Source: Tamlana carrageenivorans
Lineage (GTDB): Bacteria > Bacteroidota > Bacteroidia > Flavobacteriales > Flavobacteriaceae
DNA length: 64,000 nt
NCBI RefSeq assembly: GCF_002893765.1
Contig: NZ_CP025938.1
Location: 1,240,001-1,304,000 of the forward strand
Direction: 5' to 3'
Part shown: positions 13,827 to 22,062 of the stretch, piece after piece
Layout of the letters: every line of letters begins with the position of its first letter
How positions within the stretch are numbered: position 1 is the first letter of the stretch
Notes under the pieces: model-generated
The model's input: only the letters and a program-made list of their open reading frames with translations
Told to the model about the DNA's origin: nothing
The model's database searches: none
Made by a program: the position numbers and the translations under genes

Positions 13827-16502
13827 ATGAAGAAAGCACTAAAAATTTTTGGAATTATCCTCATTATAATCATCCTAGCTCTTATAGCCATTCCATATAT
13901 TTTTCAAGGACGCATACAAGAGCTGGTCAAGCAGTCTATTAATCAAAACTTAAATGCCAAAGTTGAATTTAGTGATATCAACCTCAGCTTTATTCAAAAT
14001 TTTCCAAAAGCAGGAATTAGTTTAAGCAATTTAGAGATCATAAATAACGCCCCCTTTAAAGACGAAACTTTAGCCATAGCTAAAAGTATTTCGTTTACCA
14101 TGTCGGTTAAAGAGCTTTTTAAAAGTGACAACGAGCCCATCGTAATAAATTCAATATATATAAACGAGGCCTTAATCACTTTAAAAACAGATAAATTCGA
14201 AAATAACAACTACGATATCACTAAAGCCTCGGATAACGCTTCCGCGGAAGAAAAACCAGCCCATTTCAACTTCAGTATTAAAGATTATCAGATAAAAAAT
14301 AGCGCACTTACCTACCTTGATGAGCTTTCGAAAACCACGGCTCACATCACCGAATTCAATCATGAAGGTCATGGCACCTTTACTTCTGAAGTTTCAGAAT
14401 TAGACACAGATACCCATTTCAATATCAGTTTAAACATTGAAAATACCAATTATTTAAACAATAATAGCATAAAGCTTGATGCGTTAATTGATGTCGATTT
14501 AAATCAGAATAAATACACTTTCAAGGAAAACAAAGCCCAAATTAATCAGCTGCCCATACATTTTGATGGGTATGTTAAACTTCTTGACAACGGACAAGAA
14601 ATCGCCATTACTTTTGAAAATCCAGAAACTGATTTTAAAAACTTTTTAGCGCTCGTTCCTGAAACCTATTCTAAAAGTATTGAACAAGTAAAAACCACAG
14701 GCGATTTTAAAATTAAAGGTATGGTTAACGGTCAGCTTACCGAAACCACTATTCCTCAATTTGACATCAGTATGGTTTCTAACCATGCCTCATTTCAGTA
14801 CCCCGATTTACCAAAAGGTGTTAAAAATATAAGTATTGATGCCCTTATAAAAAATACCACTGGGCAAACAGATGATACCTATTTAGACTTAAACACCTTA
14901 AATTTCACTATTGATCGTGATGTTTTTGAAGCAGCGGCACATGTAAAAAACCTCACCAAAAACATGTTGGTTGACGCCCAGGTGCATGGTGTTTTAAACC
15001 TAGCTAACATATCCAAAGTATATCCTGTAGACCTATACCATAAACTTAGCGGTATTTTAAAAGCTCAAATAAATACAGCTTTCGACATGAATGCCATTGA
15101 AACCAACGCTTACGAGCGTGTTAAAAGTAATGGTTCGGCAAGCCTTTCTGGTTTTACCTTCTACTCGGAAGACTTACTAAATCCCCTCGAAATTAGTCAA
15201 GCGCAATTAACTTTTAATCCAGGAACCGTAACCTTAAACACTTTCGAAGCCAAAACAGGATCTAGCGATTTAAAAGCCTCAGGAACTATTAATAATTTAT
15301 TAGGTTTCTTATTTAGCAATACCACTTTAAAAGGCCAATTTGATATGAATTCTAACCTTTTTAAAGTGGGCGATTTTATGACTGAAACGGAAGAAGATGA
15401 ACCTACCAAAGAAACCACTACAAATCCTAACACTGAAAGCTTAAAAATACCAGCCTTTTTAGACTGTACCATAAATGCCAAGGCCAAAACAGTGATTTAC
15501 GACAATTTAAACCTTAAAAATGTTTCGGGTACGCTACTGGTAAAGGATCAAAAAGCTACCTTACAAAATTTAAGCTCGAATATATTTGACGGTCAATTAA
15601 TGCTTTCGGGTGAAGTCTCAACAAAAGCTGAAACCCCTACATTTAACGTAAAACTAGATGCCAGTAAATTTGATATCGCCCAGTCTTTTAAAGGCTTAGA
15701 ATTACTTCAAAATTTAGCACCCGTTATTAAGTTATTTGACGGTAAATTAAACAGTAAAATTGCCATTTCAGGAAACTTAAACAAAGAATTCACACCCGAT
15801 TTAAACAGTGTTTCTGGTAGCGCTTTCGCGGAATTACAAAGCACTAAAATGATCAATGATCAAAGTGCATTGATTAGCAAGCTGGATGAAAGCATAGACT
15901 TTATCGATTTTGAAGCTATCAATTTAAACGATTTAAAAACCCATTTGGAATTTGCCAATGGTAAAGTAAGCGTGTCCCCTTTCACTTTAAAATATAAAGA
16001 TATCGACATCAATATTTCTGGCGCCCACGGCTTTAACAATACGGTCGATTATAACATGGTTTTTAATGTGCCTGCAAAATATTTAGGCAGCGACATTAAC
16101 CGTTTAATAGGAAAAATTGACGACCCTAAAGTAAACAATATCAGTATTCCTGTAACAGCAAACATCACTGGAAATTACAAGAATCCTGATGTAAAAACAG
16201 ATATAACCAGCAGTGTAAAAAACTTGAGCAATCAGCTTTTAGAAATTCAAAAAGAAAAACTTTTAAACCACGGAAAAGCACAAATTAATAACCTTATTGG
16301 CGATGTTATTGGGAGCAATAAAGCAAAATCAGATTCCATTAAAACGGAACAAAATAATGCCGTACAAAAAACTTTAAACGACATTATAAAGTCTAAAAAA
16401 ACCACAGACAGCGCTTCGAATAATAATAGCCCCTCCGAAAAGCTTATAAAAAATACGCTCAACGGAATTTTTGGAAAGAAAAAAGAGCAAGACAGTCTTT
16501 AG
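13827..16502 (+). CDS. AsmA-like inner-membrane/periplasmic protein
   Basis: About 891 residues from MKKALKIFG; an in-frame ATG at 13812 adds five residues. One N-terminal membrane anchor (about residues 5-28) is followed by a very long beta-rich periplasmic region. The early INLSFIQNFPKAGISLSNLE is the AsmA signature. C-terminal repeats such as GKVSVSPFTLKYKDIDINIS belong to the AsmA_2 part. The family (AsmA, TamB, YhdP, DUF748) is now linked to bridge-like lipid transport between inner and outer membrane. The Ser/Asn-rich C-terminus is likely disordered. Monocistronic, with its own promoter. Two copies of the 14-bp polar motif lie inside the coding sequence. Confidence 0.88.
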   Translation: MKKALKIFGIILIIIILALIAIPYIFQGRIQELVKQSINQNLNAKVEFSDINLSFIQNFPKAGISLSNLEIINNAPFKDETLAIAKSISFTMSVKELFKSDNEPIVINSIYINEALITLKTDKFENNNYDITKASDNASAEEKPAHFNFSIKDYQIKNSALTYLDELSKTTAHITEFNHEGHGTFTSEVSELDTDTHFNISLNIENTNYLNNNSIKLDALIDVDLNQNKYTFKENKAQINQLPIHFDGYVKLLDNGQEIAITFENPETDFKNFLALVPETYSKSIEQVKTTGDFKIKGMVNGQLTETTIPQFDISMVSNHASFQYPDLPKGVKNISIDALIKNTTGQTDDTYLDLNTLNFTIDRDVFEAAAHVKNLTKNMLVDAQVHGVLNLANISKVYPVDLYHKLSGILKAQINTAFDMNAIETNAYERVKSNGSASLSGFTFYSEDLLNPLEISQAQLTFNPGTVTLNTFEAKTGSSDLKASGTINNLLGFLFSNTTLKGQFDMNSNLFKVGDFMTETEEDEPTKETTTNPNTESLKIPAFLDCTINAKAKTVIYDNLNLKNVSGTLLVKDQKATLQNLSSNIFDGQLMLSGEVSTKAETPTFNVKLDASKFDIAQSFKGLELLQNLAPVIKLFDGKLNSKIAISGNLNKEFTPDLNSVSGSAFAELQSTKMINDQSALISKLDESIDFIDFEAINLNDLKTHLEFANGKVSVSPFTLKYKDIDINISGAHGFNNTVDYNMVFNVPAKYLGSDINRLIGKIDDPKVNNISIPVTANITGNYKNPDVKTDITSSVKNLSNQLLEIQKEKLLNHGKAQINNLIGDVIGSNKAKSDSIKTEQNNAVQKTLNDIIKSKKTTDSASNNNSPSEKLIKNTLNGIFGKKKEQDSL
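14237..14250 (+). repeat. Polar 14-bp motif, copy 2 (inside the AsmA-like gene)
   Basis: CGCTTCCGCGGAAG, encoding part of NASAEEK in the AsmA-like protein. The core TTCCGCGGAA is a perfect palindrome in this copy. Confidence 0.6.
15821..15834 (+). repeat. Polar 14-bp motif, copy 3 (inside the AsmA-like gene)
   Basis: CGCTTTCGCGGAAT, encoding SAFAEL. It is read in a different codon register from copy 2, so the shared DNA sequence is not explained by a shared peptide. Confidence 0.6.
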
Positions 16503-16656
16503 AAAATCACTAGAAAGTTCAAAATCCTTCAAAAAACACTAAAACAGCACGATTTTAATACTTTTTAAAGGATTTTAAGCCCAAACAGCCGATTTTTTAG
16601 GTTTTTCGACTTAAAAAGCTTATGTTATTGGTTCGACATAATCTTAAAAAATCTGT

Positions 16657-17520
16657 ATGAGGCAATTAAAAATTACGAAGCAAGTTACCAACCGAGAATC
16701 CAAATCATTAGACAAATACCTTCAAGACATTAGTAAAATCCCGTTAATTACCGCCGAAGAAGAGGTGGATTTAGCACAAAAAATCAAAAAAGGCGATCAA
16801 AAAGCTTTGGACACCCTCACAACGGCAAATTTACGTTTTGTAGTTTCAGTTTCTAAACAGTATCAAAATCAAGGTTTAACACTACCCGATTTAATCAACG
16901 AAGGCAACGCTGGCCTAGTAAAAGCGGCGAAACGCTTTGATGAAACTCGAGGTTTCAAATTCATTTCATATGCGGTTTGGTGGATTCGACAAGCAATTCT
17001 TCAAGCTTTAGCACAACAATCTCGAATAGTTAGATTACCTTTGAACAAAATTGGTTCTATAAATAAAATTAATAAGGCTTATTCATTTTTAGAACAAACC
17101 CATGAACGAGCGCCTAGCGCTCAAGAGATTGCAACCACATTAGACCTTACGGTTAACGATGTGAAACAATCCATGAAAGCCTCTGGAAGACATGTATCTA
17201 TGGATGCACCTCTATTAGATGGCGAAACGTTTAGTCTGTATGACGTTGTAAAATCGAATGATTCCAACGCACCCGACTCTGATTTGCTTAAAGAATCTTT
17301 AAACGCCGAAGTGAACCGCGCTTTAGAAACGCTTTCAGACAAAGAAGCTCAGGTGATACGCTACTATTACGGTATTAGTGTTAAGCAACCTAAAAGCCTA
17401 GAGGAAATTGGTGTCGATTTTGGCATCACCAGAGAACGGGTTAGACAAATAAAAGAACGTGGCATTCGCAGATTACGCCACGCATCGAAATGTAGAGTAC
17501 TTAAAACGTATTTAGGGTAA
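16657..17520 (+). CDS. Sigma-70 factor, diverged RpoD-type paralogue
   Basis: 287 residues, the length of the Bacteroidota primary sigma. Region 1.2 covers about 16-45. Region 2 covers about 50-115 with RGFKFISYAVWWIRQAILQA (2.3-2.4). Region 3 covers 125-200. The region 4.2 HTH is EEIGVDFGITRERVRQIKER (249-268), and the C-terminus is LKTYLG. It recognises promoters with core RNA polymerase. Compared with the primary sigma sequence I know from this class, it differs at conserved places (NEGNAGLVKAAKRF for NEGNLGLIKAAQRF; YYYGISVKQPKSLEEIG where a GLGDQHPMTLEEIG stretch is usual). I therefore read it as a second group-1/2 sigma, not the housekeeping copy. It is co-transcribed with a bS21 gene 39 nt downstream. 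No clear TAnnTTTG promoter is visible upstream. Confidence 0.88.
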   Translation: MRQLKITKQVTNRESKSLDKYLQDISKIPLITAEEEVDLAQKIKKGDQKALDTLTTANLRFVVSVSKQYQNQGLTLPDLINEGNAGLVKAAKRFDETRGFKFISYAVWWIRQAILQALAQQSRIVRLPLNKIGSINKINKAYSFLEQTHERAPSAQEIATTLDLTVNDVKQSMKASGRHVSMDAPLLDGETFSLYDVVKSNDSNAPDSDLLKESLNAEVNRALETLSDKEAQVIRYYYGISVKQPKSLEEIGVDFGITRERVRQIKERGIRRLRHASKCRVLKTYLG

Positions 17521-17559
17521 TTTCTAAATATTAAAATTATAATTTATTAAAAACAAGTT

Positions 17560-17754
17560 ATGTTAAAAATCATTGTAAAAGACGGCGAAAACATAGAGCG
17601 CGCCTTAAAACGCTATAAGAGAAAACACAGAAACATTAAAGTAATGCAAAACTTAAGAGACGGACAATTCTTTACAAAACCATCTGTAAAAAGACGTCGT
17701 CAAGTTCAAAAAGCAGCTTATATCCAAAATTTAAGAGACCAACAAGAAATATAA
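17560..17754 (+). CDS. rpsU: Ribosomal protein bS21, diverged paralogue
   Basis: 64 residues, the size of bS21, with the family core VKDGENIERALKRYKRKHRN and TKPSVKRRRQVQKAAYIQNL. bS21 sits at the 30S platform. In Flavobacterium it forms, with bS18 and bS6, the pocket that hides the anti-Shine-Dalgarno end of 16S rRNA; Tyr54, implicated in that contact, is retained here. The N-terminus (MLKIIVK for the usual MLIIPVK) and the centre (VMQNLRDGQFF) differ from the canonical flavobacterial copy I remember, which sits near xerC/hpf. It follows the sigma gene by 39 nt and ends at a strong terminator, so sigma and bS21 form a two-gene operon. No Shine-Dalgarno precedes it. Confidence 0.9.
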   Translation: MLKIIVKDGENIERALKRYKRKHRNIKVMQNLRDGQFFTKPSVKRRRQVQKAAYIQNLRDQQEI

Positions 17755-17777
17755 GTCTCATTATAAATAATTATCAT

Positions 17778-17812
17778 AAAACCCATTTACATCGTTTTTG
17801 TAAATGGGTTTT
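17778..17812 (+). terminator. Strong intrinsic terminator after the sigma-bS21 operon
   Basis: Perfect 14-bp arms AAAACCCATTTACA (17778-17791) and TGTAAATGGGTTTT (17799-17812) with a 7-nt loop. A/T runs on both sides allow it to act for the convergent DUF2797 gene as well, whose stop is at 17829. Confidence 0.85.
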
Positions 17813-17828
17813 AGGTTTTGTAGTTACC

Positions 17829-18623
17829 TTAATGTACAGCAATTTGAACAACTAGGCCTTCATTAGAACGTACATTAAAAACGGTATCATCTTCAAAAAT
17901 AAGATACTGCCCTTTTATACCCACCAATTTCCCAGTATACCGAAGCGTCTTTTTAAGGTTTAGACTTTTAGGTTTTTCAGGATATTTAATCACCGGAAAA
18001 TCAATATGAGTTTCTGTTTTATTATCTATAAAATAGGGTTTAACTTCCTCGGGAATATACTCGGCTAAACGACCTCTCCAACTTGCTAAATTTTCATCTT
18101 CGATATCATTTTTAAGCATTTTTCGCCAGTTCGTTTTATCGGCCACATGGTCTTTTAAGGCCACCTCGGTAATCCCTGCTAAATAACGGTTTGGCACCTC
18201 AACAATTTCAATAGCTTCATGGGCACCTTGATCAATCCAACGCGTAGGTACTTGGGTTTTTCTAGTAACCCCAACTTTCACATTGCTAGAGTTAGCCAAA
18301 TACACAATATGAGGTTTTAATTGTACCGATTTCTCATATTCCAAATCGCGATCCTCCTGATCCAGATGTGCGGTACTTAATTCGGGGTGCATGATCCAAT
18401 CGGCCGCCTGTGGTACCTCAAAAAAACAGGATTTACAATAGCCTTGACGGAAAATAGGACGATCCAAACCACAGTTTAAACATTGGTATTTTACAAAAGT
18501 CATTTCAATAGTTTTATCTAACAACTGATTGATATTTAAAAAATCAGATTCAAACACCAAATAATATTGAATGGGACTTGAAAATTCGGTTTCCATTTTT
18601 GTTAAAACACCTTGGTAGGTCAT
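17829..18623 (-). CDS. DUF2797 protein with Cys4 zinc-finger-like motif
   Basis: 264 residues from MTYQGVLTKM at 18623. A longer frame to 18680 would overlap the divergent GH3 gene and adds only a hydrophobic tail, so it is not used. A zinc-binding-like cluster YQCLNCGLDRPIFRQGYCKS continuing to CF gives CxxC and CxxC near residues 65-85. The following HIVYLANSSNVKVGVTRKTQ carries a GIY-YIG-nuclease-like pattern (YLA and KVGVTR), as in the DUF2797 family. Function unknown. Convergent with the bS21 operon and divergent from GH3 with a 43-nt gap. Confidence 0.8.
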   Translation of the reverse strand: MTYQGVLTKMETEFSSPIQYYLVFESDFLNINQLLDKTIEMTFVKYQCLNCGLDRPIFRQGYCKSCFFEVPQAADWIMHPELSTAHLDQEDRDLEYEKSVQLKPHIVYLANSSNVKVGVTRKTQVPTRWIDQGAHEAIEIVEVPNRYLAGITEVALKDHVADKTNWRKMLKNDIEDENLASWRGRLAEYIPEEVKPYFIDNKTETHIDFPVIKYPEKPKSLNLKKTLRYTGKLVGIKGQYLIFEDDTVFNVRSNEGLVVQIAVH

Positions 18624-18666
18624 AAAAAAAAGTATTATTTTTAAAAAATTAAAGATAAAATAAATT

Positions 18667-20190
18667 ATGTCAATACCCATAGTTAATTCGATTGCATCTT
18701 GGTTTTTAAAAAAGCGTTTTCATCAAATTGAATTGTTTTTAAAATACCCAAATGAGGTTCAAAACGAATTGCTAATGAACCTGATTCAGTTTGCTAAAGA
18801 CACTGAAATTGGAAAAACACATGATTTCGCTTCCATAAAAAACTACAAAACTTTTGCCGAGCGTGTGCCTATTAAAAATTACGACGGTTGGCAAGATGTT
18901 ATCGAACGCTCTAGAAATGGTGAAAACAATATTTTCTGGCCCACGCCCATAAAATGGTTCGCAAAATCTAGTGGCACCACACGAGCAAAAAGTAAATTTA
19001 TTCCCGTTAGTGAAGAATCGCTTGAAGATTGTCATTACGCCGCAAGCAAAGATTTGTTGTGTATGTATTTAAACAACAATGAAGACTCACAATTATTTAG
19101 AGGCAAAAGTTTACGACTAGGCGGCAGCAAACAGTTGTACAAAGAAAACGGCACCGTATTTGGCGATTTATCGGCCATTCTTATAGACAATATGCCTTTT
19201 TGGGCCGAATTTAGCAGCACCCCAAGCAACAAAGTGTCCCTTATGAGCGACTGGGAGTACAAAATGCAAGCCATAGTAGACGAAACCCGACATGAAAATG
19301 TTACCAGTTTAGCCGGCGTACCCTCTTGGATGTTAGTACTTTTAAACCATGTTTTAGAAACAACTGGCAAAAAGAACTTGCATGAGGTATGGCCAAATCT
19401 TGAGGTGTATTTTCATGGTGGTGTTAGTTTTACACCTTATACCGATCAATACAAAAATATTCTTCCAGATTCCGGGTTTAAATATTACGAAATCTATAAT
19501 GCCTCTGAAGGCTTTTTTGCAATTCAAGACCAGAATAATTCGAAAGATCTCTTACTCATGCTGGATTATGGTATTTTTTATGAGTTCATCCCAATGGATA
19601 TTTACGCCACATCCGAAGAAAAAGCCATTCCTCTTAGTGATGTAGAACTTCATAAAAATTACGCGGTTATTATCACCACCAATGCCGGGCTATGGCGTTA
19701 TAAAATTGGAGATACCGTAAGATTTACTTCCTTAAATCCCTATCGCATTCGTGTATCGGGAAGAACAAAACACCACATCAATGTTTTTGGTGAAGAACTC
19801 ATTATTGAAAATGCCGAAGATGCCTTAAAAACAGTTTGCAATGCCACACATTCGGAAATTGTAGATTATACAGCCGCACCAATTTTTATGGAAGGTAAAG
19901 AAAAAGGGGCCCACGAATGGTTAATTGAATTTAAAACACCACCAACAGATATCCATTATTTTAGTGAGTTACTCGACCGTACTTTAAAAACGCTAAATTC
20001 CGATTACGAAGCCAAACGTTACAACAATATAACCTTAAATCAACCTAAAGTAAACATCGCTCGTAAAAACCTTTTTTACGATTGGCTGAAACAAAATAAT
20101 AAGCTGGGCGGACAACACAAAATCCCAAGACTCTCGAACACAAGAGAATACATTGATGAGCTCTTAGTTCTAAACCTTCAATATGTGTAG
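18667..20190 (+). CDS. GH3-family acyl-adenylate/amido synthetase
   Basis: 507 residues. Characteristic GH3 pieces: KWFAKSSGTTRAKSKFIPVS (ATP-binding P-loop-like motif), then YEIYNASEGFFAIQ (second ATP motif), then LWRYKIGDTVRF and RTKHHINVFGEELIIENAE (hinge and C-terminal subdomain). Plant GH3 enzymes adenylate jasmonate or auxin and conjugate it to amino acids. Bacterial homologues are frequent in Bacteroidota but their substrates are not established. It is monocistronic and shares a short divergent gap with DUF2797. Confidence 0.9.
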   Translation: MSIPIVNSIASWFLKKRFHQIELFLKYPNEVQNELLMNLIQFAKDTEIGKTHDFASIKNYKTFAERVPIKNYDGWQDVIERSRNGENNIFWPTPIKWFAKSSGTTRAKSKFIPVSEESLEDCHYAASKDLLCMYLNNNEDSQLFRGKSLRLGGSKQLYKENGTVFGDLSAILIDNMPFWAEFSSTPSNKVSLMSDWEYKMQAIVDETRHENVTSLAGVPSWMLVLLNHVLETTGKKNLHEVWPNLEVYFHGGVSFTPYTDQYKNILPDSGFKYYEIYNASEGFFAIQDQNNSKDLLLMLDYGIFYEFIPMDIYATSEEKAIPLSDVELHKNYAVIITTNAGLWRYKIGDTVRFTSLNPYRIRVSGRTKHHINVFGEELIIENAEDALKTVCNATHSEIVDYTAAPIFMEGKEKGAHEWLIEFKTPPTDIHYFSELLDRTLKTLNSDYEAKRYNNITLNQPKVNIARKNLFYDWLKQNNKLGGQHKIPRLSNTREYIDELLVLNLQYV

Positions 20191-20242
20191 GTTTTTTCTT
20201 ATTTAGTAAAACACACAACGTTTTATACGGCCTTTAATCTAT

Positions 20243-20278
20243 ATGTTATTATAATAACATCATAGTGGGTTATATTTA
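20243..20278 (+). promoter_or_regulatory. Palindrome and -7-like element upstream of the OmpA/PD40 gene
   Basis: ATGTTATTATAATAACAT (20243-20260) is a perfect 18-bp palindrome. TATATTTA (20271-20278) resembles the TAnnTTTG -7 element. The palindrome therefore covers the -33 region and could be an operator. Confidence 0.4.
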
Positions 20279-20309
20279 CAAGAGAGCACAAATACTTAAC
20301 CTTTATACT

Positions 20310-21884
20310 ATGAAAACGACACTTTGTTTTCTCTTGTTTTTTGTAACACAAATTGTTCTTTCCCAGGACATAAATAATACTGCAACACAAAACACAGATT
20401 CTTCGACTTACATTGGTGAAAACGGATTTCATTTTGAAATTTCACCTACCTATTCGAATTCTGAATTTTCAGATATTGGATCTGGATTTTTCAGGAAGAA
20501 ATTTATCATGGTTTCTGCTAAAAGGGTTGGAGGATTATCTAAAATTGACCCAAATACCAATGAAGCCTATAAAGATTTATACTGTTTAGATATCGATAAC
20601 CATACTGGATTAATAAGCCGACCACTGTCATACTCTCGAATATTAAACACCCATTTTAGTGAAGATCAAATTAGCTTTTCAAAAAATGAACAAACGGCAT
20701 ATTACACAAGGAGTTCAAACGAAAACTCTTTAGAGTATAAAATTTATAAGTCTGATTTAGAAGAAAACTCAAATGGAAACTGGATTAATCACATCACTTT
20801 AAGCATTAATAAACCTGGTGTATCTATTGAAACACCTTTTGTAAATCATGCTGGTGATAAGCTCTATTTTGCCGCCAACTATCCAGATGGTTACGGTGGT
20901 TTTGATTTATATGTATCGGACATTAAACCAGATGGCACCTTAGACACGCCTAAAAATTTAGGTAGTAAAGTAAATACGGCCAAAGATGAAAAATACCCTG
21001 CATTATCTCTAGAGGACAATTACTTATTTTTTGCTTCCAAAGGCCATAAAAATTTAGGAGGCTATGATCTTTTTAGAAGTAAAATATCCAACAGAGGCAT
21101 AAAAGACCCTAGAAATTTAGGAACCACTATCAATACTGATGATGATGATATTGCCTTTTTTATGGCCAACAAAAGTCGCGGTTATATGACTTCCAATAAA
21201 CCTAATAGCATAGGAAGTTATGATGTTTATATCGTTAATATTTTTGAAGTCACACAATCCTTAACAGGAACAGTTTTAGATGCGGAAACCAAAATAAAAC
21301 TCCCTAATGCACAACTCACATTATATGATGATGACGGGCTAGAAATTTCCAAAACCATAAGTGCTGCCGATGGCTCTTATAAATTTGCTGTGGAACCTTT
21401 TACAGATTATAGCATCACTACAGTAAAAGATGGTTTTATGAGCTCTCAAGAGCTTTTTACTTCCGATAAACCTTTAGATAAATATGTCTATAAAAAAGAC
21501 ATCCCTTTACAAACCATTGCGCCAATTATAAAGGACTCCAAAATTATGGTGGAAAACATCTATTTTGATTTCGATAAATGGAACATTAAAGAAGAATCGT
21601 ATGTCACTTTAAATAAAGTCGTAAAAATACTTAACGACAATCCGGATATGAAGCTTTCAATTAATGCCCACACCGACAATAAAGGTAGTGATGCTTACAA
21701 CTTAAACTTATCTAAAAAGCGAGCACAATCGACCGTAGCCTATTTAATTAGCAAAAACATTGACAAAAACCGATTAGAATCTCATGGTTTTGGCGAATCT
21801 CAGCCTATTATCGATTGTAAAGACCACTGCTCGAAAGAAGATCTACAAGCTAATAGGCGTATTGAGTTTGTAATTCTAAACTAA
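20310..21884 (+). CDS. OmpA-family outer-membrane protein with PD40 repeats
   Basis: 524 residues from MKTTLCFLLFFVTQIVLSQ, a signal peptide; the upstream in-frame ATG at 20265 would bury it, so it is rejected. Residues about 100-310 contain PD40/WD40-like beta-propeller repeats (GDKLYFAANYPDGYGGFDLY). A carboxypeptidase-regulatory-like beta sandwich (SLTGTVLDAETKIKLPNAQL) follows, then an OmpA/MotB C-terminal peptidoglycan-binding domain (NIYFDFDKWNIKEESY and SINAHTDNKGSDAYNLNLSK). The same architecture occurs in envelope proteins linked to type IX secretion and gliding; the specific role here is unknown. Convergent with pheS. Confidence 0.88.
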   Translation: MKTTLCFLLFFVTQIVLSQDINNTATQNTDSSTYIGENGFHFEISPTYSNSEFSDIGSGFFRKKFIMVSAKRVGGLSKIDPNTNEAYKDLYCLDIDNHTGLISRPLSYSRILNTHFSEDQISFSKNEQTAYYTRSSNENSLEYKIYKSDLEENSNGNWINHITLSINKPGVSIETPFVNHAGDKLYFAANYPDGYGGFDLYVSDIKPDGTLDTPKNLGSKVNTAKDEKYPALSLEDNYLFFASKGHKNLGGYDLFRSKISNRGIKDPRNLGTTINTDDDDIAFFMANKSRGYMTSNKPNSIGSYDVYIVNIFEVTQSLTGTVLDAETKIKLPNAQLTLYDDDGLEISKTISAADGSYKFAVEPFTDYSITTVKDGFMSSQELFTSDKPLDKYVYKKDIPLQTIAPIIKDSKIMVENIYFDFDKWNIKEESYVTLNKVVKILNDNPDMKLSINAHTDNKGSDAYNLNLSKKRAQSTVAYLISKNIDKNRLESHGFGESQPIIDCKDHCSKEDLQANRRIEFVILN

Positions 21885-21913
21885 ATTCTTAAGTTTATAA
21901 ATCAAAAAAAAAC

Positions 21914-22041
21914 AGACCATTTAAAAAAGTTACGTTCTATGCTATAATGCGTATCTCCAAAGATCTCAATACATTCATAAAACTATTTGCTATTTGACAA
22001 GCTTAGCCTGACAACTACCAAATAAGATTTTTTAATGGTCT
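21914..22041. repeat. Inverted repeat flanking the OmpA-pheS convergent gap
   Basis: AGACCATTTAAAAAA (21914-21928) and TTTTTTAATGGTCT (22028-22041) are inverted copies differing by a single extra T, separated by 99 nt. They lie between two convergent genes. Each copy with its A/T run may act as part of a long-range terminator, or they may be the ends of a small decayed insertion. Confidence 0.4.
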
Positions 22042-22062
22042 ATTCTATATAAAAACCGTTAG

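Noticed and set aside
16503..16656. Sigma-54-type or standard promoter upstream of the sigma-bS21 operon
   Set aside because: TTGG near 16628 lacks a GC partner at the right spacing, and TAGGTTTT near 16598 misses the final G of the TAnnTTTG element. I leave the promoter unassigned.
18624..18680. Upstream start for DUF2797
   Set aside because: Overlaps the divergent GH3 coding region and adds only a hydrophobic stretch.
20265..20309. Upstream start for the OmpA/PD40 gene
   Set aside because: It would put 15 residues before a typical signal peptide and overlap the promoter-like sequence.
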